Origin: Plicaturopsis crispa FD-325 SS-3
Taxonomy: Eukaryota > Basidiomycota > Agaricomycetes > Amylocorticiales > Amylocorticiaceae
Length of the DNA stretch: 64,000 nt
NCBI GenBank assembly: GCA_000827205.1
Contig: KN832561.1
Coordinates: forward strand, 1,552,072 to 1,616,071
Direction: 5' to 3'
Shown here: positions 10,375 through 21,503 of the stretch, one piece after another
How positions within the stretch are numbered: the first letter of the stretch is position 1
Layout: the number at the start of each line of letters is the position of its first letter
The notes under the pieces: model-generated
Told to the model about the DNA's origin: nothing
Database searches by the model: none
Seen by the model: only the letters and a program-made list of their open reading frames with translations
Translations under genes and position numbers: made by a program

Positions 10375-13300
10375 ATGCCTCCAGAGTCGCCCCCAGATAT
10401 CCCACAAAAACAGCAGAGACGCCAGCGGGAGCGCGAAGAAATCCCACAACCCACCGATTTCGCAGCGAAGATGATCGCTTTACAGAGGAAGAACGCAGGG
10501 GTCACCCGGCCAAAGGACAGGGCAGAGCGACCGCTGCCCCCGCCTCCGCCAGCACCACGTCCTCAGGAAAAATCGCCGCGAAAGACACCACACGTCGTGG
10601 TCTCTCGTCCGACCGAGGCAGATCCAGAGGAGTTTTCCCGGAGACTCAAGATCTCCCACTCGCCGAGACCGAAGCATGCGACGCCCCAACAAGCCAAGCT
10701 GTACAATCCGGAGAAGGACGCAATACCCATGCGCCATACTGCAGAGCCGGAGAGCATATCGGACGTGACGTCCAGCTCCTATGCACGCTCGCGGCCGGAT
10801 GCGCAGCGGCAACTCTTCGACCATCGCAAGGACGACCCCGTACGGTTCTCCGTCCTCGCGCGACCCAACGCGAACGGTCGTCCGTCCCCCACCCCCAAAT
10901 CTTCCGGGGAATACGTCTCCAATTCCTCCACCTCCTCCTACGCCCACTCTATCACCTCATCCAATTTTACTCTGTCTTCGAACACCACGGATGGATCCAG
11001 TGCATCTAGTGCGCTTTTCGACCGACCGCAGAACGCGAGCGAGGACTCGGGGTCAGGTCATTTCTCCCAGACCTTGAAGCGAATATACCGCGGCATATCT
11101 TCCCTCGAGGCGAAAATCATCAGCGAGCATGCCGATGAGGAGGCGGGAGACGAAGTCCGCACAGTGCTGCGGAAGGAGGTCACGGACGACCAGGACAAAT
11201 GGAAGGCCGTCATCCACGACCACAAGAAGTACGTTTTCTTATACTATTGCTCAAATCTCACCGCTAACTTCTGTTTAGACTCGCCGAGATGATGCATAAT
11301 TTGCTCGAGCTCAGTCTCGCCCCCTCCGTACCCGCCTCCCTACGGAACATCCCCACAAAATATAATATCATCATCCGCCTCTGGACACACGCCTTCCACA
11401 AATTGCTGGAGGCGCTCCGACGAGCCTCCTTCAACTCCCCGCTCGCGCTCGAGCACCTGCAAGATTTCATTTACTATGCGTACACATTCTACACGGGTCT
11501 CCTCGAGGAACAAACCCTCAAGGGCTTCCGCTCCGGCTGGCTCGAGGCCCTCGGCGACCTCGCGCGCTACCGCATGGCCGTAGCCGCCATGGTCACCGGC
11601 AGCGGCAGCGGATCCGGCGCGCTCACCGCCGCAGCCGTCTCCTCCTCCTCGGCCGCCGCTGCGGAAATGAGCGAGCCGCCCGAGGTCCCGAAGGCGCCGT
11701 CGGCGAAATCTGTCAGCGACGCGCCCGCGGCACGGATAGACGACTCGCCATCGCCGTCGGTGGGCATCGCTGCTGCAAGGCTTTTGGACGTCGAGCCTGA
11801 GAAGGAGCGGTGGCGCGGGATTGCGAGGGAGTGGTATAGTGCGGGGCTTACGGATACCCCGGGAACGGGGAAGCTTCATCACCATCTTGGGTTGTTGAGC
11901 CGTGAGGTGGAGGGCGAGGATTTAAGAGCCGTCTATCATTTCGTCAAGAGGTTCGTCAGTTTAATTCATTTCGCACCGCACAATAATTCTAACGTGGAGT
12001 TGTGTGTTCAGCATGACCTGCCTGCACCCGTTCTCCACCTCGCGAGAGTCGGTGCTACCCATCTGGTCCCCAGCTGCCCAAGCCCGTCGCACCGTGCCAG
12101 ACGCCTCCGTCCCCGACCTCTTCGTCCTCCTCCACGGAATGCTTTTCACAAACATCCAGCTGGACGACTTCCAGCCGACCCTAGCGCGTTTCCTGGAGCG
12201 CCTCGCGATCGAGGGCGCCGAGGAGCGCGAGTGGATCATGATGGCCGTCGTGAACATCGGCGCGGTCCTCGAGTACGGGCGAGCGGGCGGCGTGTTGAAG
12301 AAAGCCGGGGGCGTTGGTGGGCGCGAGGGCCTCGTGTCTGCCGCAGGGGGAAATAGTCCGAACATGCGGCTCGCAAAGAGAGGGCCTCCCACGGAAGAGT
12401 CTGAAGAGAGGAAGATGGACGTCGACGACAACGGCGCCGGTGAGGGCGACTTTGTGAAATTGCCGCGGTCCGACAATTTCACAAAGTCACCCCAACTCTC
12501 GCGCACCGCTGCGTCGGCGATGCAAATCTCCCCCGTTTTATCCGAGGCCCCAGCCGCCTCCCCAGATTCCGTCGAGCAACCTCCCGCGCTCAAATTCGCA
12601 CTGCAACTCATGTTCTCGATGCTGTCGCAAGTCCTCCGTGACCCCATGCGCAAAGCGTCGCCTTTCGCCAGCTCGACCTTGAATCCGTATTCATCCGTAG
12701 TGCTCACCTTCCTAGCCACCATACTCAAGCACTCCGCGACCCGCGCAGTCCTCGAGCGCGCCGTACCATGGGACGCGCTCGCTGTCTTCTTCGCAACGGC
12801 ACCGCGCGTCATCCTAGCTGAGCAAGACCCTCAGAGATGGACGATGCTCACGAGCGGCTGCTCGCCACCTCTCCCCGAGGACTGGTGCCTCCGCGGGATG
12901 GAGTGGGTCGGCCGGCGCGTCTTTGAGCGCGGCTTCTGGAAGTCCGGCGATGACCGCAAGATGGAGATGGACGTCCTCGACCGGGGCGAGGCGGACGTGT
13001 CGAACATGACGGACGGCATCATCGAGGATGATGAGGACGACGGCGGCGCTGCGAGCTCGGGGACCGGGAAGGTCAACGGGAAGCGATGGGTCCGGATCGT
13101 GCGCAGCGCGGTTGGCATTTCGGATGCCATCGACGGCTTCAATTGGCACAAGGGGAGGGACTGGAGGGTCGAGGGCGTACTGGAGAACAAGGTCCGCCAG
13201 TGGAAGGAGGAAGAACGGGTCGAGCGGGAGGAAGACGAGAGACGACGCAGAGGCACACGATGGGCGGCGGATGACTCCATGGACGTCGACGAAGCAGAGG

Positions 13301-14127
13301 GCGAGGCGGAGGATGCATCTGAAGAGAGCGAGGACGACGAAAACGATGGGGATGCGGTCAAAGCCCTCCGGGTAGGATTCGTTTATCATGCTTAGTCACA
13401 TTCGCTGACCACGCTTCACTTACAGGCTCGTCGCCGGTATCTTCTGAGTCTCCAGAAATCCGGATCTTCTCCGCCTTCTCGTCGCTCCCGGCCTCGCACG
13501 TCCAAGAATGAGGCCGTCGTTCGCCACTCCTTGAATATCATTCCAGGTTACACCATCCTCGTCGTCGACACTAACATACTTCTCTCGTCCCTCGCCATGT
13601 TTGCTACGGTCGTCGAAAGCTTCCAGTGGACCGTGATCGTCCCTCTACCGGTTATCATGGAGCTTGACGGGCTCTCGAGCAACACGACGGCGCTCGGCGA
13701 GGCGGCCCAAAGTGCGATGTCCTACATCACCGCCCACATCCGCACGCATTCGAAGTCGCTCAAAGTTCAGACATCGAAGGGCAACTACCTGACGACGCTC
13801 AGCGTGCGTGCGGAACAAATCGACTTCGACGACGGATCCTCGTGGGAGAGGAGCATGGACGACCTTATTCTCAAAGCTGCCATATGGCAAGACGAGCACT
13901 GGGTGGATCGCTCTGCTCTTTTGCAGAGCAACATGGCCGAAAAAAATACGTCTTCCGCCGTCAAAGTCGTTCTGCTTAGTCTTGACCGCAATCGTAAGTC
14001 TTATCCCATTCTATTTTATTTGCACCTCACTGAAGTTTTACCCTCAGTTCGTTTGAAAGCACGGTCGCGGCAACTGCCCGCCGCCAACGAAAAAGATCTT
14101 GCGTCTATTCTGACTCCGGGTCGCTGA
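10375..14127 (+). CDS. SMG6: SMG6/EST1-like nonsense-mediated decay endonuclease with PIN domain
   Basis: Exons 10375-11228, 11279-11950, 12012-13371, 13426-13993 and 14048-14127 sum to 3534 nt (1177 aa). The N-terminal third is disordered (Pro/Ser/Arg-rich) and leads into helices (TLKRIYRGISSLEAKI). Exon 2 holds the EST1/14-3-3-like TPR region (LEHLQDFIYYAYTFYTGLLE and later HHHLGLLSREVEGEDLRAVYHF). Exon 4 holds a PIN nuclease domain: ILVVDTNILLS, PLPVIMELDGLSS, SMDDLILKAA and, across the last intron, LSLDRN. The acidic residues needed for metal binding are all present, so an active endonuclease is expected. SMG6 cuts mRNAs near premature stop codons; EST1-type telomere roles belong to related proteins without an active PIN. 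An acidic stretch (SEESEDDENDGD) precedes the PIN domain. Confidence 0.88.
12448..12488. repeat. Perfect 15-bp inverted repeat inside the SMG6 coding exon
   Basis: GACTTTGTGAAATTG at 12448-12462 is followed after 11 nt (CCGCGGTCCGA) by its exact reverse complement at 12474-12488. The whole hairpin is translated in frame as part of a linker (GDFVKLPRSDNFTKSP) between the helical region and the PIN domain. Confidence 0.85.
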
Positions 14128-14631
14128 GTCGACACGAGGAGTCTGTCTGCATTGGATGCACCTTTCCAGATCCTCAGGTTTCGTCCGTAACTCGCCCATT
14201 GTTTGCCCCGTAGCGGTAGCCATCGACGCTGGACAGGCCTCACCATCGCCCGCCCACTTCCCGGATGCGCGTACACCGGCGCGAGGAAGTGTGTCGCCGA
14301 TAGCACGCCGCGGGGACGAGGTCGTCACCGTTCGCATTCCCCATTTTTCTGATACGTAGGGACTTAATTTATTTTCCTGGGACTCTCCATCTGTTGGTCA
14401 TACTTCGTTCATTCCATTGCTCACATCGCATATCCGCACGTTCCTTGTTTTTTCTTCACCGTATACCATAGCATGTACGCTTGTACTATCATGTACAATA
14501 ATGAATTAACAGTATCCGCCAGACCACTTGAAATACAGGGAAGTACGATAATCACAACGGTAATGAAAGTCCGAGCGGTTGGGTGTCAGAAGCGAGAGGC
14601 ATTGTCTATTTGAGTGTGGGTCGAAGTTGGG
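14128..14631. other. Intergenic region between convergent genes
   Basis: It separates the 3' ends of SMG6 and the DOMON-b561 gene. It is T-rich and has no supported gene; both 3' UTRs and polyadenylation signals are expected here. Confidence 0.5.
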
Positions 14632-16472
14632 TCATGGCGTGGATGTCGTAGGTTGTCGCAGCTGAAAAGCGACGGGTAGGATAGTTTGCACTTGCCGCAT
14701 TTCGATATCGGTGCTAGGCAGCGGCTGGGGGAACTCCACATAAGATGGCGGCGGAACTTTGGGTAACGTGGACGTGTCCGAGCGAGTGATGACCGTGTGC
14801 TCGCTAAATGCGTACTGCGTGCCATCGTCTCGAACACTCTGGCTAACTACTGTGCGGGCGCTCGGCAACATGGAAACCGGTCTCGACAGCGGCAGCGTAG
14901 CAAGGGATGGATGACGAGAGAGGGGAAGCGTATTGGGTGCGATTCGAGCACGCTCTTTGGCTAGCTGCCGTGGGAGGAGTGCGAGGCCTGCGATATATAG
15001 GATGGGCAAAATCTGCGCGCGCGTGGATTAGTCGGGGTAGTTTATAAATACAGCGACAAAAGCTCTCACAATTATCCATGCTGTCCATAATGCAGGGACG
15101 ACTCCAGGAAGGTCAGGGCGCGACGTGCCCTTTTTCCAGGCGAAGGTAAATCCGCTGCGGGTCTGGAGAACCGTTAGCTCGAGTTATATGCACGTAGTGG
15201 GTATGCTCACCTCGAAAAACGCTACGGCCGCGATGGACACGCCCAGAACAACATGCACAACATTCCAGTACGGCCAGCCTGAGCCTGGTTGCGCTTTTCG
15301 AAAGCGATGAGCAAGAGCACCTATAGCTAGCTGTAGGATGTATAGAAGGAAGAGGAATAATCCTATGATCTGTGCGGTGAAAAGATTCGGTATGTTTTTA
15401 TTCTGAAAGTCACAAACGGTTTGAACCAACCTGATGAATATCGCGGAAATGCGCCCATCCCTGCTCGGCGACCGCCAGTGGACCGAGCGCCCAGCCGACG
15501 ATGATTACTGGTATACCGAGGACGACGTTCATGTAATAGTGTATTTCATACCAATGGCTAGCGAAGGATCTGCCCCACCGCGCAGCTAGCGCTGATAAGG
15601 GCAGGATGAATAGAAACCCGATGGAGAGCAACAGGCCGTGCGCAACGACAAGTCTATCATAAAGACCAAGTGCACCAGCGGACGCAGATACACTTGCAGT
15701 GCTAGGTGTGGAGGACTGGGTCGGCGTCGGCGTCTCCGAAGAGGATGTCGATGACGCGTCCGCCAGGGATTTCGTGAAGTCGAGGGTGAAGTTCCCGGCG
15801 TCGAGATGTTGTTGTAGAGTGGAAGACGGGTCAGGGTCTGGCAGTACGGTAGCGAATGCCCAGATGAGGTCCTGAACAGTGTCGCCCTGGGACGCGATCC
15901 CGAAGCGCATTGTTGGCGTGAGGCTGAAATTAACCTGAGTTTCGGTGAGTATCATTAATTTTCTTCGGATATATTGATTCGCATACGTACGGAGGAAAGG
16001 GGTGTCGTTATTGGCCTCTGCGGTGTGGATAGTGGCGTCGGCTCAACTAAACCTGAGGCATGTCTTTGGGACAAAGTATTCGAGCCGTCCAGATTTTGCC
16101 AAACAATCACCATCTCGGTGTTGATCGACTGTGAGCCGAATCCTCTGTTTTGAAAGACTCAAGACGTCAACAAACATAATCCTTCTCATATGGTAATAAA
16201 TTCCACACATTGCCATCCAACCCAGCTGATTAAGGGCCTTCAGTTCATCTGACATATGTTCCGTCAGTTATATCAGAACACTGCTCGGATGACATGAACT
16301 CACAAGTGATACTCCCGTTATCCATCGTGCCTGAAACACACATCAGAGTACCGCACCAGGAGTCGCCCGTCTGGCCTTTCGCGAACGGAATTCCAATCAG
16401 GCAGAGTAGGCAGGCGATGCGGTGTACCCGAGGTCGACGGGTTCTGACCCTAGGCGCCGATAAACTAAGCAT
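14632..16472 (-). CDS. DOMON domain plus cytochrome b561 / iron-reductase membrane protein
   Basis: Seven exons: 16472-16304, 16248-16209, 16144-15991, 15934-15431, 15369-15211, 15162-15070 and 15012-14632 (1500 nt, 499 aa). The start chosen at 16472 gives a signal peptide (HRIACLLCLIGIPFAKG); an in-frame ATG at 16526 would add 18 residues. The secreted part is a DOMON/cellobiose dehydrogenase-type heme domain (LGWMAIGFGS, then EMVIVWQNLDGS). A Ser/Thr linker follows, then about five membrane spans of the b561 type: DRLVVAHGLLLSIGFLFILP, SHWYEIHYYMNVVLGI, FRDIHQIIGLFLFLL, WPYWNVVHVVLGVS and ILPILYIAGLALL. Conserved His residues (AHG, IHY, IHQ, VHV) could bind two hemes. The C-tail is cytosolic and Ser/Pro-rich. 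Likely role: plasma-membrane electron transfer; the substrate is unknown. Confidence 0.87.
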
Positions 16473-16526
16473 GCTCGAGCACCGGGGTAGGCGATAAGGT
16501 GAAGATGAAGGGTGCCAAGAGAACAC

Positions 16527-16919
16527 AAGCGCAGAGGAAGAGCAACATTAGAACAGCAGAGGGATTAAGGCAGTAAATATCTCGACTGTGGTCATGCCCT
16601 CCACGGTCGAAAATATATTCCCTCGCTATCTATTGCAAGGGATGAGATGTTCTCAGCAATTCAAGTAGACAGCGAAAGAGAGAAAACGGATACGCAGCGA
16701 TTCCCAAGCTTGGAGGCCTCGAGCGCGTGGTGTATTACGATTGTCGGCTTGAGGCGTCGTTCATTCCTAATCTGCGACACGGATACACCCTTGTCGCACG
16801 TCTAAACCGGCGGCAGGATACAACAGACACATCCGCGGGAATGTATACGCGATCATTCGTCTAAAGTACAACAAGTAGCTTCGACCTCCCTTTTGCTTTC
16901 CACGTTTTACACAGCTCGA
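16527..16919. other. Intergenic region
   Basis: It lies between the 5' end of the DOMON-b561 gene and the 3' end of the NDK gene. No coding signal is seen; it should include the DOMON gene promoter. Confidence 0.5.
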
Positions 16920-17627
16920 TCACTCGAAGATCTGGTCGTACAGAACGGTGCTGTACTGAATGGTGCCCTCGGGGAACCACCTTCAGGGAGAAAATGTCAA
17001 CTCGATTCTGTGCATCATAACGGAGAATAACTCACAGCTTGATTTCCTTCTCAGCGTTCTCGACGGAGTCGGAGCCGTGGCAGATGTTGCGGCCGACAGC
17101 GAGAGCGTAGTCACCACGGATGGTGCCTGTTCCAAGCGTGAGTCATTTTATCTCTATCGACGTGCAATCAGGAAGATCGATCTTACCGACGGCGGACTGC
17201 AGCGGGTTGGTAGCACCGAGCATGACACGGCCAGTCTTGACAGCGTCGAGACCCTCCCAGACCATAGCCACAACAGGTCCAGCGGCCATGTACTTGACGA
17301 GTCCTGGGAAGAAGGGCTTGCCCTTGAGGTCGGCGTAGTCTAGAATCAAGTGTCGTCAACGCGTGTTTCGACAGGCAGTGTCGCGTCGCGCTCAAGACTC
17401 ACGCTTCTCGAGGTGCTCGGGGGTAGCGTGGACGAGCTTGAGTGCGACAAGCTTGAAGCCACGCTCCTCAAAACGCTGGATGATTTTTCCAACGAGTCCA
17501 CGCTGGACACCGTCGGGCTATAGTAGAGATAATCGCGTCGCGTCGCGATCAGTAACGACTTGATATCGACAAACATGGGGGAAAAGCATACCTTGATCAT
17601 GATGTAGGTGCGTTCTTGGGGAGACAT
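16920..17627 (-). CDS. NDK1: Nucleoside diphosphate kinase
   Basis: Exons 17627-17592, 17517-17403, 17339-17187, 17126-17036 and 16980-16920 total 456 nt (151 aa), the normal family length. The enzyme swaps the gamma phosphate between NTPs and NDPs through a phospho-histidine. Visible motifs are [18 protein letters not shown] at the start, [20 protein letters not shown], the active-site segment [16 protein letters not shown] with the catalytic His, and the end [10 protein letters not shown]. All parts of the fold are present and nothing is missing. Introns 1 and 2 each contain a TCGCGTCGCG tract. It is divergent from QCR7, whose ATG lies 229 bp away, so the two share a short promoter region. 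Confidence 0.97.
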
Positions 17628-17855
17628 TTTGCTTTGGATTTGGAGGTCGTGAAGGTAGGAAAGAGAGAGATAAACGATCAGTGGAACGTTGCAGACTTTA
17701 TGAACGATTTCAAAATCATATCGATTGCAGAAGAGCGCAAGGAGGTGCCACAGAAACCAAATACGCACAAACGTCCCGACCGGCTGCCCGAGAGTTTCCG
17801 CCTCGGTTTGCGCTGCCGTTCTGTATCGACACTTTCTCTTTATTTTATCTCCAAA

Positions 17856-18406
17856 ATGTTCGGTCCTCTTGGCCCCTCGCTTGCACCGTATGTGCGCCAG
17901 TCGCGTACCCTGTCCAAGTGGATAAAGCCCTTGGCGACCTGGTACGCCGACCTGGCAGGCTACAGGAAAATGGGACTCAAATACGACGATCTCCGTGCGT
18001 CACGTCCGTTGCACTTGACCGCTTCCAGCTGGCTAACTACCCGCCCTATATTTTAGTTGTTGAGGAGCGCGACGACGTGCAGAGGGTGAATTTATACGTA
18101 CCTCAGTAGGAACTGGAGACTAAATATACATATGCGCAGGCACTGAAGCGTCTGACGCCCCGTGAAGCCTATGACCGGGCATACCGCCTGAAGCTGGCTT
18201 CCCATGCCAGCGTACAACACGCAAACCTACCGAAGGAGCAATGGGTACGCGCTGAAGAGGTACGTCCGCAACAGTGACATATGTCCATGTACTTTGCTTA
18301 TGCACTTCACTAGGATGTCCGGTACCTCAAGCCACATGTCCTAGACGTCGCGAACGAAGATGTGGAGAGGGTCAAATGGGATACTATCACCGTAGAGAGG
18401 AAATAG
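17856..18406 (+). CDS. QCR7: Cytochrome bc1 complex subunit 7
   Basis: Exons 17856-17994, 18057-18085, 18140-18259 and 18314-18406 total 381 nt (126 aa), the usual length. QCR7 is a matrix-side supernumerary subunit of ubiquinol-cytochrome c reductase (complex III) in the inner mitochondrial membrane. The family signature is clear: GYRKMGLKYDDL, ALKRLTPREAYDRAYRLK, LPKEQWVRAEEDVRYLKPH and the ending ERVKWDTITVERK. The N-terminus lacks a long cleavable presequence, as expected. Exon 2 is only 29 nt. The gene runs away from NDK on one side and towards transketolase on the other. Confidence 0.96.
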
Positions 18407-18698
18407 ATATCTTGTACTCGTAGAACGGAGGACAAGGATACATTTCCGCGACTGCAGTTCCCTCACCTGAGTCCCTGAAGAGTCTGAATTGGAAGCATAC
18501 GATTGGTTCGTCAATCGTCTGTGCTGCTACTCGTCAACTGGAATACCAGACAAGTTATCTTGGAAAACACGGAAATCTAATATTGCTCAAGTATTCAAAG
18601 TACAATCACAGTCTACAACGCGCTCTATATGCCGACGCGATTGGTACATTCTTTCCGTCCTTTTTTCCTCATAGTCTGAATCTGAAATCACCCGTAGC

Positions 18699-21503
18699 TC
18701 AGAGGGCCTTGTCTATCGGGGAGATGACCTCGCCGCCCTTCTTCTTGTAGAAATCGATGACCTTCTTGCCGACGAGAGCGATGTCTACACAAGAGTTGTG
18801 ATCAGCGTCGTGTCAAAGTATCTAGAAGGTTTACTTACTGTCACCAGTGATGCCGAACTTCTCGTAAACCTTGGTGTAAGGACCAGACGCACCCCAGGCG
18901 GGGAGACCGTATTGCTCGTGGCTGTATTTAGCCCAGCCAGCGGTCTATGAAAAAATATAACCGTTCAATATGTGCAAGATGATTGCCCGACACTGAAACT
19001 CACCGAGTACGCCTCAAGCGACAGGATAGGGGCGCCGCTCCTGAGGACACTGAGCCTGTACTGCTGGTCCTGCTGGTCGAACACGAACCAGCTGGGCAAG
19101 CTGACGACGCGGACCTTGAGGCCCTGCGCCTTGAGCTTGCCAGCGGCCTCGAGCGCGATGCTGACCTCGCTTCCGGTGCTCACGATGGTGAGGTCCTCGC
19201 CCTGCTCCTCGTGCACGACATATCCACCGCGCAGCGCGTTCTCGACGGTCGAGCCCTCGAGCTGCGGCAGGTTCTGGCGCGAGAACGAGAGGATGGAGGG
19301 CGTCGTCTTGGCGTTGAGGGCCCAGATGTACGACGCCGTGGTCTCGTTTCCGTCCGCGGGCCTCCAGAAGGCCAAGTTGGGGATGGAACGGAAGTGGATG
19401 GCCGTCTCGATAGGCTGGTGCGTAGGTCCGTCCTCGCCAAGGCCGATCGAGTCATGGGTCGCAACCCAGATAACCTGGTGTTTGCTCAGCGCAGAGAGCC
19501 TGATGGCGCCAGCGGCGTACGAGACAAAGTTCTGTGAAGAGTAGTGACGGCATGAGCTCATATCCGGGGTTATCGGTAACAACGGGATCGCACCAGGAAT
19601 GTAGACACGAAGGGAACGAATCCACCGTAAGCGTGGATACCATTCGCAATCGCGCCCATGGCGTGCTCGCGCACTCCATACCGGATATAGGTGCCGGCGT
19701 ATGTGCCCAGCTTCGTGCTCGGGTGCTGGAAGTCAACGGTGCCTTTGACTTTCGTGAGGTTGCTGCTCGTCAAGTCGGCCGAGCCACCAAAGAGCTCAGG
19801 AAGGGACGGGGTAGCCGCGGTGAGCACGATCTCAGAGAGCTTACGCGATGCCTGCGCGGGGTCGGATACTTTGTAGGTAGGAAGGGTCTTCTCCCAGCCA
19901 TCGGCGAGCTTCCCAGCAATGCGGCGCGTGAGCTCCGCGTGCTCCTTGGGGTATTTCTCGCCGTAAGCGGAGAGCAGGGAGTTCCACTCCTTCTCGAGCG
20001 CAGCACCGCGCGCGGCAGCAGCTGCGTAGGCGTCGTAGGTCTCCTGAGGAATGTAGAACGTTTTATCGGGGGAGAAGCCGTTCGCGGTTTTCAGGGCGGC
20101 GATGTCGTCAGCCTTCAACGCTATATGCCGGTGCCAAAGTTTAGGCACGGAATATATTAGAAGCAAATGGCGGTGTACTTACGGGAGCCGTGCACGCCGT
20201 GGGTGCCCTGCTGCTTTGAGCCATATCCGATGGTGGTGCGGAGACGGATGATCGTCGGCTTGGAGGTCTCGGCGCGAGCCGCTGCGATGGCGTTGTAGAT
20301 CGCTTCGAGGTCGCTGTGAATGAACGTGATCAGCGAGGGCTGGGGAGCACGGACACGGCGACCTACCTATCCCCATTGTCGACGTGCAGCACTTGCCAGT
20401 CGTAAGACAGGAAGCGTTGCTCAACATTCTCTGTGAAAGCCACCGCAATGTCACCATCGATGGAAATATCTGAAAATAAGGACTTCGTGAGTGTGTGAAC
20501 GGTGAAAATTTTTGATTGAGTGTACGCACGGTTGTCGTCGTAGATCTAGGATCATGACTCGCTTAGATCAGTGATTTTTGGCCGGTAGCAAGAGCACATA
20601 CGACAATCAAGTTCCCCAGCTTGAGATGTCCCGCAAGACTGGCCGCCTCGCTGGCGACGCCCTCCATGAGACAGCCATCACCGGTGAACGCTGTGACGGT
20701 TGTTCAGTACTATGGACTCCCGATAACGTCGCATGATGGTTTTACCGTAAGTAAAGTTGTTGATCAGGTCAAAGCCGTCCTTGTTGTAGACGGCGCCCAA
20801 GTGCGCCTGTGCCATGGCCAAACCAACTGCGTTGGCGAAACCCTGACCGAGCGGGCCGGTGGTGACTTCGATACCTGCGCACGGAGTTGTAAGTGGCGTC
20901 CCTGTGATATTGATATCACGACCTGCTCACCGTCAGTGTGGCCAGTTTCGGGGTGACCAGGGGTCAGTGAATCAATTTGGCGGAACGACTTGAGGTCATC
21001 CAGCGACAGTTTGTATCCGAGGAGATGCAAGAGGATGTATTGGAGAGCACATCTAGATCGCAATGCATCGGAAACGCGATCCCAGTTATCAGATCATAAA
21101 GCGACTTACGCATGACTGTATTATGCACGAAATCTCAACTATTATACGAAACTGGACACAAAAGAAGATGCTAACCCGTTGGAAAGGACGAATCGGTCGC
21201 GGTTGAACCACTTTGAGCTCTTCGGGTTCGCGTTCACGAATCTAGCCGAGCAGGCCTTAGCATGCGGTACTTTGGCAAAATAGATTTGGATTCTACCGAG
21301 TGAAAAGGACGTGGGCGACCGGGGCCATGCCCATGGGGGCACCTAGAGCGATCGATCCCGTGAACAACTAGGATCAGGAAAAGAACTTTGCGATAAAGCA
21401 GACCTGGATGACCAGAGTTTGCTTTTGCGACTACATCCGCAGCGAGCGTGCGGATTGTGGCGATAGACGCCTTGTCTGAGGGAGATGGGGCAAAGCTGGA
21501 CAT
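18699..21503 (-). CDS. TKL1: Transketolase
   Basis: Fourteen exons sum to 2055 nt (684 aa), the normal length: 21503-21404, 21342-21297, 21241-21176, 21115-21110, 21052-20931, 20874-20746, 20690-20602, 20545-20530, 20469-20367, 20313-20183, 20120-19594, 19531-19004, 18944-18839 and 18784-18699. The enzyme moves two-carbon ketol units in the non-oxidative pentose phosphate pathway, using thiamine diphosphate. Seen motifs: [40 protein letters not shown], the ThDP site [20 protein letters not shown] ... [21 protein letters not shown], the pyrimidine-domain Glu in [12 protein letters not shown], and [16 protein letters not shown]. Exon 4 is only 6 nt and exon 8 only 16 nt, and both are required to restore invariant motifs. 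Confidence 0.97.

Noticed and set aside
12831-13361. Long antisense frames opposite SMG6 exon 3 (176 and 191 codons)
   Set aside because: They mirror the codon bias of the sense gene, give Ser/Arg repeats with no motif and have no splice or start context.
18972-20160. Long plus-strand frames opposite transketolase
   Set aside because: The minus strand carries a complete, conserved transketolase; the plus frames are its shadows.
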